Counted from the first letter of the stretch, positions 16,705 through 25,917 are shown. The stretch: 64,000 bases of DNA from Cereibacter_A azotoformans (GCF_003050905.1 NZ_QAOT01000007.1); one strand, 5' to 3'. Notes: a model not told the origin generated them from the sequence alone. Numbers and translations are program-made.

Positions 16705-18335
16705 CACGGCGCCTCACGCTGCGGTTCCATCCAGCCTCGCAGGATTTCAACCGACTCGGCCTGCCGTTCCTCGATCAGTCGGCGCAAGCGCGCGACGGGA
16801 TCGGGTTCGTCGTCGAAATCCAGCGGAGCCGAGGCCACCATCGGGAAATCGGGCAGATCAGTGCTGTCGTCGATTTCCCCCGTCAGCGCCTCGTTGGTGC
16901 CGCCGTAGCCGGGCAGGGCGAGCGGCGGCGTCACTGGCGACAGCGCCGGATCGCGCCGCGCGGTCAGCACCGGCCGCACGACGAACAGGCCCAGAATCAG
17001 CGCCACGAGTGCCAGAACCGCTATCTGGATCAGGCTCATCAGGTCGAAGCTGCCCAGGCGCCCCAGCATACCGGCCTCTGCCAGTGTGCCGAGGTCCGGC
17101 GGCGTCTCGAAGATCAGCGATCGCAGGGTCAGCCTGTCTCCGCGCGATTCGTCCAGCCCGACGGCCGCGCCGACCAGTTCGCGAAGCACCGCCAGTTCCT
17201 CTTCCGGCCGAGGTTGCCAGGTCAGCTGTCCATCCTCCCCGGCCATTCGGACACCATCGACCAGCACGGCGACCGTGAGGCGCCGGACCGTGCCGGGCTG
17301 GCGCAGAAGCTCGCGCTGCGTCTGCGACACCTCGAAGTTGGTTGTCTCGCGCGTCTCGCTCGAGTTCGACTTGCCGGCAGAGCCGCCAGCGGCATCGCCT
17401 TCCGGCAAGTTCGAGGCCACCGTCACGTCGGGCGCGGGCTGTGTGGACGAACTGGTCTTTTCCTGCAATTCCGATGAGATCGGCACGCGCCCCTTCGGAT
17501 CGAAGGTCTTCTCCACGATCGTCTCGCTCGCGGTCTCGACATCCAAGCTGACTTCGACGACCGCACGGCCCGGCCCGACCCGCGCCTCGAGCAGGCGCTC
17601 CACGTTGCGGCGCAGTTCTGCTGCGCGGGTGCCGGCTGTGCCCGCGATGCCGTCTCCGGTGTCACCCGCCCGGATGAGTCCGCCAACCGTGTCGATCACC
17701 GAGACATCCTCAGGCTGCATTCCCGCCACGGCGGAGGCGATCAGGTGCTTGAAGGCCCGTGCCTGTTCCATGGTGAGGTTTCCGCCCGATGTCGTCACCG
17801 TGACGCTGGCCGTGGGCCTGCGCTCGCGCTGAAAGAGTTGCGCGGCGGCTGGTGCGATATGCACGCGCGCCGCCTTGACCGGCGGACTGGCAAGGATCGT
17901 CCGGGCAAGCTCTCCTTCCTTCGCGCGCAGATAGGCGGCATCGAACATCTGCGACGTTGTTCCGAAGCCGGACAGTCCGTCGAGCAGTTCGTACCCCGCC
18001 GTGCCCGTGGCAGGGAGACCTTCACCCGCCAGCTTCATTCGCAGCTCATCCCGCCGGCTCGCATCGACGTGGATCGAATCGCCCTGCACCTCATATGCCA
18101 CGCCCTGCGCTTCGAGAGCCGCGACGACCTCGCCCGCAACCGCACCCTGCAGGCCCGCATAGAGAAGGGCCATGCGCGGCTTGTTCGCGAACTGCGACAG
18201 GCCGAATATGGCAAGGAACATGGCCACCGTCGCCCCGACGACGATGGCGCGGCGGCGCCCGTCAAGATCGTTCCAGATGGAAATCAGATTCTGCACTTCG
18301 GTCTCCGACTTGGGGCTTCTGCCTCGCCGGACCAT
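16704..18335 (-). CDS. fliF: Flagellar MS-ring protein FliF
   Basis: About 543 residues with membrane helices near residues 28-48 and ~430-450. Typical FliF/YscJ segments: MALLYAGLQGAVAGEVVAAL, LDGLSGFGTTSQMFDAAYLR and AKEGELARTILASPPVKAAR, then VHIAPAAAQLFQRERRPTAS. The C-terminal tail (EPDPVARLRRLIEERQAESV) binds the FliG rotor protein. It forms the inner-membrane ring and export housing. First gene of the minus-strand operon, divergent from fliL with a CtrA box between them. TTG 18338 precedes the chosen ATG. Confidence 0.95.
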   Translation of the reverse strand: MVRRGRSPKSETEVQNLISIWNDLDGRRRAIVVGATVAMFLAIFGLSQFANKPRMALLYAGLQGAVAGEVVAALEAQGVAYEVQGDSIHVDASRRDELRMKLAGEGLPATGTAGYELLDGLSGFGTTSQMFDAAYLRAKEGELARTILASPPVKAARVHIAPAAAQLFQRERRPTASVTVTTSGGNLTMEQARAFKHLIASAVAGMQPEDVSVIDTVGGLIRAGDTGDGIAGTAGTRAAELRRNVERLLEARVGPGRAVVEVSLDVETASETIVEKTFDPKGRVPISSELQEKTSSSTQPAPDVTVASNLPEGDAAGGSAGKSNSSETRETTNFEVSQTQRELLRQPGTVRRLTVAVLVDGVRMAGEDGQLTWQPRPEEELAVLRELVGAAVGLDESRGDRLTLRSLIFETPPDLGTLAEAGMLGRLGSFDLMSLIQIAVLALVALILGLFVVRPVLTARRDPALSPVTPPLALPGYGGTNEALTGEIDDSTDLPDFPMVASAPLDFDDEPDPVARLRRLIEERQAESVEILRGWMEPQREAP

Positions 18336-18351
18336 CAATGGCGGATGTGGC

Positions 18352-18384
18352 TTAACAATCGGTTAGGAGGATCTCGCCTATAGA
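18352..18384 (+). promoter_or_regulatory. CtrA-type site and -10 element in the fliF/fliL divergent region
   Basis: TTAA (18352-18355)-N7-TTAG (18363-18366) is one mismatch from the CtrA consensus. TATAGA (18379-18384) follows at a distance that puts the CtrA box over the -35 position, the usual arrangement for CtrA-activated promoters, here reading towards fliL. The same box could also serve the divergent fliF operon. Confidence 0.65.
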
Positions 18385-18409
18385 TCGACTGCGAGGGAAG
18401 GAGTCGATC

Positions 18410-18895
18410 ATGGCGGATGCGGCGGCGGATCAAGTCGAAACGGGAAAGAAGCGGTCACTGATGCCGTTGATTGGCGGCGCTGTCCTTGCCCTGGCGCTGG
18501 GCGGTGTCGGATTCTACGCGACCTGGTCGGGCCTGATCCTGTCTCCGACAGGGCACGGCGGTCCGACGGTGGAGGCGGGCCCGGTTCCTCTGCCCGATAT
18601 CGCCTTCGTGCCCGTTGATCCGATCGTCATCAGTCTGGGCCGCGATACGACCCTTTCTCATCTGCGATTCACCGCGCAGCTCGAGGTTGCGAAGGCCAAT
18701 GCGGCCGATGTCGCGCTCCTCATGCCGCGGATCATCGATGTCATCAACGGCTACCTGCGGGCCGTGGCCGTCTCGCGCCTGGAGAACCCCGGCGCGCTGG
18801 TCGAACTGCGCGCGCAGATGCTGCGCCGCATCCAGATGGTCACCGGAGAAGGCCGCGTGCGTGACCTTCTGGTGACCGAATTCGTGCTGAACTAG
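18410..18895 (+). CDS. fliL: Flagellar basal body-associated protein FliL
   Basis: 161 residues: short cytoplasmic N-terminus, one membrane helix (LIGGAVLALALGGVGFYATW), then a periplasmic domain with the FliL pattern LRFTAQLEVA, MPRIIDVINGYLRAVAVSRL and LRRIQMVTGEGRVRDLLVTE, ending FVLN. FliL surrounds and stabilises stator units. A ribosome site (GGAAGGAG) precedes the ATG. First gene of fliL-18905-motE-motA-20771. Confidence 0.93.
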   Translation: MADAAADQVETGKKRSLMPLIGGAVLALALGGVGFYATWSGLILSPTGHGGPTVEAGPVPLPDIAFVPVDPIVISLGRDTTLSHLRFTAQLEVAKANAADVALLMPRIIDVINGYLRAVAVSRLENPGALVELRAQMLRRIQMVTGEGRVRDLLVTEFVLN

Positions 18896-18904
18896 GAGGC
18901 GAGA

Positions 18905-19291
18905 GTGGATTTCATTGCGGACATCCTGATGGCCGGCGGTGCATTCGGCGCCGCCCTTTACTGCTATGTCCTGTCTCAGCGGCTCAAGCGCTTTTCGACG
19001 CTCGAGGGGGGGATGGGCGGTGCGATCGCCGTGCTGTCCTCTCAGGTGGACGAGATGACCCGCGCGCTGGAGAAGGCGCGCGGTGCGGCCATGGTCTCGG
19101 CCAGTTCCCTCGAATCGCTGACGGAGCGGGCCGAGGCGGTTGCGGCCCGACTCGAGCTCTTGCTCGCCTCGATGCACGACCTGCCCGACACGGGTGGGGA
19201 TCCGCGTGCCGAGCAGGAGGCCGAGGCCGAGCGACGTCTCCGCTTCGTGCGCCGCCGTTCCTACCGCGATGAAGCCGAGGCGCGCGCATGA
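18905..19291 (+). CDS. Small membrane-anchored coiled-coil protein (flagellar-linked, DUF6468-like)
   Basis: 128 residues from GTG 18905, preceded by AGGAGGCGAGA. One N-terminal membrane helix (ILMAGGAFGAALYCYVLSQR), then a heptad-like region (SSQVDEMTRALEKARG and following helix) and a charged C-terminus with RRSYRD. Proteins of this type sit between fliL and motE in alphaproteobacterial flagellar clusters and are annotated as DUF6468; that assignment is from memory. Ends with a 4-bp ATGA overlap to the next gene. Function unknown, probably stator or basal-body assembly. Confidence 0.75.
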   Translation: MDFIADILMAGGAFGAALYCYVLSQRLKRFSTLEGGMGGAIAVLSSQVDEMTRALEKARGAAMVSASSLESLTERAEAVAARLELLLASMHDLPDTGGDPRAEQEAEAERRLRFVRRRSYRDEAEARA

Positions 19292-19848
19292 CGTCCCGTC
19301 GCTTTCGCGCGCGCGGTGCCCTCGTGCTGCTCGCGTTGCTTCTCGCGTCCTCAGCCGCGATGCGTCTGGGCTCGGGCATTGGAGCCGCGATGGCGCGGGC
19401 CCCGGAGACGTCGGTGTCCGATGCGCCTCTCACCTGCCCGGAGCCGCCTCTCGCCCTTGCCGAGGCACTGCGCGAACGCGAAGCGGAGGTTCGGGCGCAG
19501 GAGCAGGCGATGGAGGACCGAAGGGCCGCACTCGACGAGGCGGAAGTGCTTGTGCGAGAGCGGCTTGCCGAACTGGCGGCAGCCGAGGCTTCCCTGAGCG
19601 AGACCATCGCGCGAGCCGACGGAGCCGCCGAGAACGATGTGGCCCGCCTCACCAGCGTCTATGAGTCCATGAAGCCGAAGGAGGCTGCGGCGCTGTTCGA
19701 AGCCATGGCTCCGGAATTTGCGGCGGGCTTCATGGGCCGCATGCAGCCCGAGGCGGCCGCGGCCGTCATGTCCGGCATGTCGCCGGAGGCGGCTTACAGC
19801 GTCAGCGTCCTGCTCGCCGGGCGGAATGCGCTCGCGCCCACGGAGTGA
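19288..19848 (+). CDS. motE: MotE-like periplasmic protein
   Basis: 186 residues. N-terminal membrane/signal helix (ALVLLALLLASSAAMRLG), a long charged coiled coil (~residues 55-115), then a C-terminal domain with YESMKPKEAAALFEAMAPEF and GFMGRMQPEAAAAVMSGMSP, the MgtE-N-like motif characteristic of MotE. In Sinorhizobium, MotE is a periplasmic chaperone for the stator-linked protein MotC. Position just before motA agrees. The symbol is by family resemblance. Confidence 0.8.
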   Translation: MTSRRFRARGALVLLALLLASSAAMRLGSGIGAAMARAPETSVSDAPLTCPEPPLALAEALREREAEVRAQEQAMEDRRAALDEAEVLVRERLAELAAAEASLSETIARADGAAENDVARLTSVYESMKPKEAAALFEAMAPEFAAGFMGRMQPEAAAAVMSGMSPEAAYSVSVLLAGRNALAPTE

Positions 19849-19904
19849 GGCTTTCTTAACGCCGCCCTGCGAAGGTCGGCCGCACCACAAGCAGGAGGTT
19901 GGTC

Positions 19905-20774
19905 ATGTTCGGGATCGTCGGCGTCATCGTGCTGTTCGTGATGGTGTTCGGCGGCTACATGATGGCCGGCGGAAAGATCGGCATCATCCTGAAGGCGTTG
20001 CCGTTCGAGATGATCATGATTGGCGGCGCTGCGGTTGGCTCCTTCCTGCTCTCCAACGACCTCTCTGCGGTCAAGCAGACCCTCAAGGACGTCGGAAAGG
20101 TATTCAAGGGGCCGCGCTGGAAACCGGCAGACTACCGGGACCTGTTGTGCCTGCTGTTCGAGCTTGTGCGGATTGCCAAGGTCAATCCTGTCGGCCTCGA
20201 GGAGCATATCGAGAATCCGGAGGCGTCCCCGGTCTTCTCGCGCTATCCGAAGATTCAGCACGATCACGACGCGATCGAACTGATTTGCGATACGCTCCGC
20301 GCGGCTTCAATGAACTACGATGATCCGCATCAAGTCGAAGAGGTGCTCGACAAACGAGTCGAGAAGGCGCAGCACCACGCCCTTCATTCCAGCCATGCGC
20401 TGCAGTCCATGGCAGATGCGCTGCCGGCCCTGGGGATTGTCGCCGCCGTTCTGGGGGTGATCAAGACCATGAGTTCCATCGACCAGCCGCCGGAGATTCT
20501 CGGAAAGATGATCGGCGGTGCGTTGGTGGGAACATTCCTCGGCGTCTTTCTGGCCTACGGTCTCGTCGGTCCGTTCGCGACCCGCGTGCGGGCCGTGATC
20601 GAGGAGGATGGCCATTTCTACAATCTGATCCGCGAGGTGCTGATCGCCAATCTCCACAATCACCCGGCAAACATGTGCATCGAAGTCGGGCGGCAGAATA
20701 CACCGCATCATGTCCGGCCCAGTTTCACGGACCTCGAGGAAGCGATCCGCGCCCTGAAGCAGGAGGCGGCATGA
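19905..20774 (+). CDS. motA: Flagellar stator protein MotA
   Basis: 289 residues, four membrane segments. Typical MotA sequence: GGYMMAGGKIGIILKALPFE, MIMIGGAAVGSFLLSN, LQSMADALPALGIVAAVLGV with the conserved Pro of the proton path, and GGALVGTFLGVFLAYGLVGP. The cytoplasmic loop carries the Arg/Glu-rich rotor-contact region. Forms the A5B2 stator with MotB. ATG 19905 has a good GGAGG ribosome site; TTG 19899 was rejected. Its stop overlaps the next gene by 4 bp. Confidence 0.96.
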   Translation: MFGIVGVIVLFVMVFGGYMMAGGKIGIILKALPFEMIMIGGAAVGSFLLSNDLSAVKQTLKDVGKVFKGPRWKPADYRDLLCLLFELVRIAKVNPVGLEEHIENPEASPVFSRYPKIQHDHDAIELICDTLRAASMNYDDPHQVEEVLDKRVEKAQHHALHSSHALQSMADALPALGIVAAVLGVIKTMSSIDQPPEILGKMIGGALVGTFLGVFLAYGLVGPFATRVRAVIEEDGHFYNLIREVLIANLHNHPANMCIEVGRQNTPHHVRPSFTDLEEAIRALKQEAA

Positions 20775-22780
20775 CAAGGATTGGCATGGGCTCCGTCCTC
20801 ACGCTCCTGGCCGCAAGCGCCGTTGCAAACGCAGAGCCGGTGGTCGTACGTACGGGGGAGCATCCGGGCTTCACGCGCCTTGTTGTGGAGGACGCCGGCA
20901 TCCGGGCCTGGACGCTCGGCCGGACGGCCGAGGGCTACGCACTTCGCCTGTCCCCCGGAGGTCGCACGTTCGCCTTGTCGAACGCCTTCCGCGTGATCAC
21001 GCGCCAGCGCCTGGGATCTCTGGAGCCGGCTCCGAACGGCGATCTCAGGATCGGTCTTTCCTGCGCCTGTCACATCACGCCCACCGAGATCCGGCCCGGC
21101 GTGATCGTGCTTGATATTCATGATGGGGCAGCCCTCGCGGGGGCTGCCCACGAAAAGCCCCTGCCGCAGCCCGGCGTGGCCGAGATCAGGCCGCGTGCCC
21201 GCCCCGTTTCCTCTCCGCCTCCCTACGACTGGCGGACCGTCGATAGGCGGCCGTTCGAAGCTGCGCCCGCGCCGCCCTTGGAGCAACCGTTCGTAGCAGC
21301 CATGCGTCAGTCGTTGGTCGAGCAACTCAGCCGCGGCTCGGCTGCCGGAGCTGTCGATTTCGTCGAGAAGACGCCCGTTGCGGCAAGCGCTGCACCTGCG
21401 ACCGATCCTGGAGCGAATGTTCGGATCCTGCCGGAGCCGGGCTACGGAATCTCGGTGCTCCAGCACGATCCTGCTAAGCTCACCGCCACGGGCGCCGAAT
21501 GTCCGGCGGATGAGAGGATGGATGTTGCTTCCTGGCTCGACGGTCGGCCCGTAGCCGAGCAGATGAGTGCGGCGCTTTCGGGTCTGACCGGTGAATTCGA
21601 CCAGCCTCGGCCGGAGGCCATTGCGGCTGCTGTCCGCTTCTACCTCGGTCTCGGCTTCGGGGCAGAGGCCCGGCTCCTGCTTGAGACCTTCACGTTCGAA
21701 AGCGCCGACCGTGAGACATGGGAGACGATGGCGCGTGTGCTCGACGGTGAAAGACAGCCGGGTGGACCACTGTCGTCGATGGCAAGCTGCGATACGGCCG
21801 CCGCGCTTTGGTCGGTACTCGCTGATCCGCCCACGAGCAGCCGGGCTGTCAATGCTCCCGCCGTATTGCGTGCCTTCTCCTCGCTGCCGCGACACCTGCG
21901 CCAGACGCTTGGGCCCCGGCTGGCCGAGACGCTCATGAATCTGGGCGATCTGGCAAATGCCGAAGGCATCCGGCAGATCATGATGCGAGGCAGCACGGAC
22001 CCGAGCGCTGGCGTGACCCTGACGGAGGCGCGCCTCATGATGGTCACAGGGGAACCCCTTCCTCTCGCCGATCTTGAGCGCGTAAAGGCGGAGCCGGGTT
22101 CCATGAGCGGCGAGGCTCTTGCGCTGCTGATCGAACGGAAGGCCGCTTATGGGGAGGCTCCGACGGCAGACGATGTGCTGCAACTGGCGGCCATGCATCA
22201 TGAAGCTCGAGGAACCAGGCTGGAGGCAAGACTGGGCCGAGCTTACCGACTTGCCCTTGCTTTGAGCGGTGACTTCGATCAGGCCTTTGCGCGTCACGAC
22301 CTTGCACCTGAAGCGGACGAGGATGTCTGGCGCCTTCTCGCGGCGTTTGGACCCGACAGCAGCCTGCTGGAACATGCAGTTCTGGCCGACTCTGATCCGC
22401 GTCCACCGCTGCCTCAAGCCACGCGCCAGGCCTTGGCGGACCGGCTGCGCTCTCTCGGCCTGGAGGCATCAGCCGACCGATGGTGGAGAGGGGACGACGC
22501 GACCAAGGATAGCGCCGCCATCATGCCCCCGCTTCACTTTATCACGCAAGGGACTGACGAAGTTATCCCGCCAGTGCCCGCGGCTGGCGCCAGTGGGGCA
22601 GATCGTCCAGAGGATGAGGTGCGAGCGACAGCCGATGATGCGCCTCAGGCGGCCTCTGCAAGCCAGGCGGTCGTGACGCCGGAGAAGGCCGCTGTTTCTC
22701 TCCACCATGGTCGGAACGCCCTCGAAGAGAGCGTCCGCACGCGCCAGAAGATTGAAGACCTGCTGCGCCCGCTCCGTTGA
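20771..22780 (+). CDS. Large uncharacterised periplasmic protein encoded after motA
   Basis: 669 residues with a Sec signal peptide (GSVLTLLAASAVANA). Residues ~25-130 (VVVRTGEHPGFTRLVVEDAG; then SPGGRTFALSN) resemble an AMIN-like beta domain. A Pro-rich linker follows, then a long helical region (~residues 290-600) that may be tetratricopeptide-like. Only scattered Cys (CACH, CPAD, SCDT). It overlaps motA by 4 bp and follows a MotE-like gene, the place where rhizobia keep motC. I infer a stator-linked periplasmic role, but sequence similarity to MotC is not evident to me. Confidence 0.8.
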   Translation: MTRIGMGSVLTLLAASAVANAEPVVVRTGEHPGFTRLVVEDAGIRAWTLGRTAEGYALRLSPGGRTFALSNAFRVITRQRLGSLEPAPNGDLRIGLSCACHITPTEIRPGVIVLDIHDGAALAGAAHEKPLPQPGVAEIRPRARPVSSPPPYDWRTVDRRPFEAAPAPPLEQPFVAAMRQSLVEQLSRGSAAGAVDFVEKTPVAASAAPATDPGANVRILPEPGYGISVLQHDPAKLTATGAECPADERMDVASWLDGRPVAEQMSAALSGLTGEFDQPRPEAIAAAVRFYLGLGFGAEARLLLETFTFESADRETWETMARVLDGERQPGGPLSSMASCDTAAALWSVLADPPTSSRAVNAPAVLRAFSSLPRHLRQTLGPRLAETLMNLGDLANAEGIRQIMMRGSTDPSAGVTLTEARLMMVTGEPLPLADLERVKAEPGSMSGEALALLIERKAAYGEAPTADDVLQLAAMHHEARGTRLEARLGRAYRLALALSGDFDQAFARHDLAPEADEDVWRLLAAFGPDSSLLEHAVLADSDPRPPLPQATRQALADRLRSLGLEASADRWWRGDDATKDSAAIMPPLHFITQGTDEVIPPVPAAGASGADRPEDEVRATADDAPQAASASQAVVTPEKAAVSLHHGRNALEESVRTRQKIEDLLRPLR

Positions 22781-22807
22781 ATTCCTGTGTCCTGACCACC
22801 GCTTGCG

Positions 22808-22822
22808 GACGATGACATCGTC
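22808..22822. promoter_or_regulatory. 15-bp perfect palindrome GACGATG-A-CATCGTC
   Basis: Seven-base arms around a single A, in the 202-bp gap between the convergent 3' ends of the 20771 gene and galU. Too short a loop for an RNA hairpin; may be a protein site or chance. Nothing else is recognisable in the gap. Confidence 0.35.
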
Positions 22823-22982
22823 GGCCAGTCTGATCCAGATGGCGTGCGCAGCAGGTCAAGCTTCGGCTTGTCCTGCCGCGAGTGGAAGACAGGCTACAGC
22901 CGGGCGATGCCGGTCAGCGGCTCACGATCCGCACGCGAGCAAAGCCGCGTCCAGGTCACGACGGCGCCGGTCCGGGTTCCGG

Positions 22983-23876
22983 TTACTGGGCCGCCCTCTC
23001 GAGAGCCATCATGTCGTTCAGGTATCCCGAGAATTCATCGCGCAACTCGGGTCGGGCGAGTCCAAAGGCCACCGTCGCCTGCAGGAAGCCGGCCTTCGAG
23101 CCGCAATCGTAGCGCTGGCCGCGGAACCGGAAGCCATACACCTTGCCCGAACCCTCGATCTCCTCGGCGATGGCGTCTGTCAGCTGGATTTCGCCGCCTG
23201 CACCTTCCTTCTTGCGGTTCAGGTTGTTCAGCACCTTTGGCGTCAGGATGTAACGCCCGATCACCGCGAGGTTCGAAGGCGGATTTGCCTTCGGTTTCTC
23301 GACCATCCCGTTGACCTTGACGATCGAGCCCATGTCTTCCTCGACCGAGAGCACGCCGTAGGCCGAGGCTTTCTCGGGCGGCACCTCCATCGCGGCCACC
23401 ATGTTGCCGCCGGTCTGCTCATACGCCTCCACCATTTGCTGGAGGCACGGCTTCTCGGCCGCGATTACGTCGTCGGGCAGCATCACGGCGAAGGGCTCGT
23501 CTCCGATCAGCCGCCGGGCGCACCAGACGGCGTGGCCGAGGCCCAGGGCCTTGTGCTGGCGGACGTAGGCGATGGCGCCACTTTCCATGTTGGTGCTTTC
23601 CAGCACCTCGAGCAGATGCTCCTTGCCCGGCTTCTTCAGCGCCGCCTCGAGTTCCGGGGCATTGTCGAAATAATCCTCGAGCGCGCTCTTGCCGCGCGAG
23701 GTGACGAAAATGAATTCCTTGATGCCGGCCGCCCGCGCCTCGTCGATCGCATATTGGATCAGGGGGCGGTCAACCAGCGTCATGATCTCTTTCGGGATCG
23801 ACTTGGTCGCCGGCAGAAAGCGCGTCCCAAGCCCTGCGACCGGGAAAACGGCTTTGGTAACCTTCTTTGTTGTCAT
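22983..23876 (-). CDS. galU: UTP-glucose-1-phosphate uridylyltransferase GalU
   Basis: 297 residues. N-terminal nucleotide-binding motif AVFPVAGLGTRFLPATKS, then PKEIMTLVDRPLIQYAIDEA and YVRQHKALGLGHAVWCAR are diagnostic of GalU. Makes UDP-glucose from UTP and glucose-1-phosphate for exopolysaccharide, LPS and osmoregulated glucans. ATG 23876 gives the canonical MTTKKVTKAVFP start. Same strand as kdsB, 238 bp downstream of it, a gap holding a small inverted repeat (CCGTG-N7-CACGG near 23915). Confidence 0.97.
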   Translation of the reverse strand: MTTKKVTKAVFPVAGLGTRFLPATKSIPKEIMTLVDRPLIQYAIDEARAAGIKEFIFVTSRGKSALEDYFDNAPELEAALKKPGKEHLLEVLESTNMESGAIAYVRQHKALGLGHAVWCARRLIGDEPFAVMLPDDVIAAEKPCLQQMVEAYEQTGGNMVAAMEVPPEKASAYGVLSVEEDMGSIVKVNGMVEKPKANPPSNLAVIGRYILTPKVLNNLNRKKEGAGGEIQLTDAIAEEIEGSGKVYGFRFRGQRYDCGSKAGFLQATVAFGLARPELRDEFSGYLNDMMALERAAQ

Positions 23877-24114
23877 AGCTCTCACTCTGCTTCGCCTGCC
23901 CTGATCCGCAGGCACCGTGCAACTTACACGGAGTTGGAACCCACCGCACCTTGTCGCGGAGATATGTCGGCAATTAGGCGCCGGTAGGGAAAGTTCCCTC
24001 CTGTGGATAAGATTCTACAGAAAATCCACCGGGCCGCACATCGGAAAGACGCAGGTGCGCCGCTTTTTGCAGGTGCCAAGTCGATCAGCCGAAAGGCGCA
24101 ATCCGCGGCCGCAA

Positions 24115-24924
24115 TCAGGCTGGGTCTCGTCCAGTCTGCATCTCGGCCAGCATGGCCTCGATCCGGGCCACGTCCTCGGGATTGTTCAACTCCCAGAACT
24201 GCCGGCCGCGCGCCTCGACCTCGACGCAGAGCACCCGGCGGCCGTTCTCGAGGAAGCGGAGCTGCTCCAGCCCCTCCAGCTCTTCGAGAGGGCCTGTGGG
24301 CCAGTCCGGATAGAGCGCCAGCGCCGAGGGGCGGTAGGCATAGACGCCGACATGATGGAAGACCGGCGTCGCTTCGGCGTCGGCATAGGGACGGCCGGTG
24401 TAGGGAATCACTTCCTTGGAGAAGAAGAGCGCGTGGCGCGTCACCCCGAAGACGGCCGTCGTGCCGCCCACCCGCCCGGCGCGGCGGTCGGCGAGAAAGC
24501 TGTTCAGCGCCCGCCCGTCGCAGCGCAGGACGGGCGTGGCCACCTCGGCCGAAGGATCGGCGCGCAGCCCTTCGATCAGATCCTCGATGAACCAGGGCGG
24601 GGTCAGCGGCGCATCGCCCTGCAGGTTCACCACGATCTCGGAGCCGGGCAGCGCCGCAGCCACCTCGGCACACCGTTCGGTGCCGTTCCGGCAATCCGAC
24701 GAGGTCATCACCACTTCGGCGCCAAATCCCTCGGCCGCGTCCCGGATCCGCGCATCGTCGGTGGCCACGACCACGCGCGCGATGCCGCGGACGGCCATCG
24801 CGGCCTCCCAGCTGCGCTGGATGAGGGTCTTTTCGGTGCCGTCCGGGTCGCGCAGGGCGACGAGCGGCTTGCCGGGGTAGCGGGTCGAGGCGTAGCGGGC
24901 GGGGATCACGATCAGGACGGACAT
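24115..24924 (-). CDS. kdsB: 3-deoxy-manno-octulosonate cytidylyltransferase KdsB
   Basis: 269 residues. VLIVIPARYASTRYPGKPLV is the cytidylyltransferase nucleotide-binding motif; SDCRNGTERCAEVAAALPG and IVVNLQGDAPLTPPWFIEDL complete the KdsB signature. The sequence QGDAP replaces the more usual QGDEP. Activates Kdo as CMP-Kdo for LPS inner core. Works downstream of KdsD, which is encoded at 49139-50104. Confidence 0.95.
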   Translation of the reverse strand: MSVLIVIPARYASTRYPGKPLVALRDPDGTEKTLIQRSWEAAMAVRGIARVVVATDDARIRDAAEGFGAEVVMTSSDCRNGTERCAEVAAALPGSEIVVNLQGDAPLTPPWFIEDLIEGLRADPSAEVATPVLRCDGRALNSFLADRRAGRVGGTTAVFGVTRHALFFSKEVIPYTGRPYADAEATPVFHHVGVYAYRPSALALYPDWPTGPLEELEGLEQLRFLENGRRVLCVEVEARGRQFWELNNPEDVARIEAMLAEMQTGRDPA

Positions 24925-25005
24925 GGCACCTTCCGGGGCTGGAACGGCGGGCGCCGTGCCCGCCGCAATGTCGATGAGCCGGGCCGCGCGGGGCCCGGCG
25001 GCGCA

Positions 25006-25800
25006 TCAGCCTTGCAGGGTCACGCCCGGCGCGTAGGCGATGAAGAAGGGATTGTCCCAGCCCTGCTTGCCGTAGCCGAGCGGCTGATGGTCGTCGAACC
25101 GCACCACCGCACCCCCGGCGCCGCGCAGCACCGCATCGCCGGCGGCCGTGTCCCACTCCATCGTGCGGCCGAGGCGGGGGTAGAGGTCGGCCTCGCCGGT
25201 TGCCACGAGGCAGAACTTCAGGCTCGATCCCGCGCTCGTCATGTCCTTCACGGCATATCGGGCAATGTAGTCGTCGGTCGCCTGGTCGCGGTGCGACTTC
25301 GAGGCCACGACCATGAGCGCGCCGTTGTCGGGCTTCGAGACCGAGAGGCGGCGGAGGTTGCCGGGCTTCGCCTTGTCGAGGGCGCCGGTCTCCTCCACCG
25401 CCGTGCCATCGGCCTGGGTGTAGAACAGCCGCCCCTTGGCCGGGGCATAGACGACCCCGCGGACCGGCACGCCCTCCTCGACATAGGCGATGTTCACGGT
25501 GAAGTCGCCCCGGCGCTGGACGAATTCCTTGGTTCCGTCGAGCGGGTCCACGATCAGGAAGGTCCGCGCGCTCAGCCGGTGCGACTCGGCCTGTTCCTCG
25601 GTGATGAGGGGCAGGTCCGGGTAGGCCGCCCGCAGCCCCGCCGAGATCAGCCGGTCGGCGGCTTCGTCCGCCTCGGTCACGGGGCTGGAGTCGGACTTGG
25701 CCTTCACCTCGAAGTCCGGGCTGTTGTAAACCTCCATGATCCGGTCACCCGCTTCCAGCGCGAGACGGCGGATGAGGGCAACGAGTTCTTCGTGGTTCAT
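25006..25800 (-). CDS. cysQ: 3'(2'),5'-bisphosphate nucleotidase CysQ
   Basis: 264 residues. The inositol monophosphatase-family metal sites are present: ITEEQAES, VDPLDGTKEF and MEWDTAAGDAVLRGAGG. KSDSSPVTEADEAADR is the CysQ-type N-terminal motif. Hydrolyses 3'-phosphoadenosine 5'-phosphate from sulfate assimilation. Start MNHEELVAL at 25800, with an AGGTCTCCATG context; the frame stays open upstream through the antisense of rimP-nusA, which I do not accept as coding. Same strand as kdsB and galU. Confidence 0.94.
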   Translation of the reverse strand: MNHEELVALIRRLALEAGDRIMEVYNSPDFEVKAKSDSSPVTEADEAADRLISAGLRAAYPDLPLITEEQAESHRLSARTFLIVDPLDGTKEFVQRRGDFTVNIAYVEEGVPVRGVVYAPAKGRLFYTQADGTAVEETGALDKAKPGNLRRLSVSKPDNGALMVVASKSHRDQATDDYIARYAVKDMTSAGSSLKFCLVATGEADLYPRLGRTMEWDTAAGDAVLRGAGGAVVRFDDHQPLGYGKQGWDNPFFIAYAPGVTLQG

Positions 25801-25917
25801 GGAGACCTCTGGAATGTGGATCGGCAGGGATGGCGACCTTATCCCCGCTCGGCGGGTAAACGGCAAGGTTTCCATGCCGGGCGAGGGCCGTGCGGGGCGC
25901 CGCCTGTCAATCGGCGC

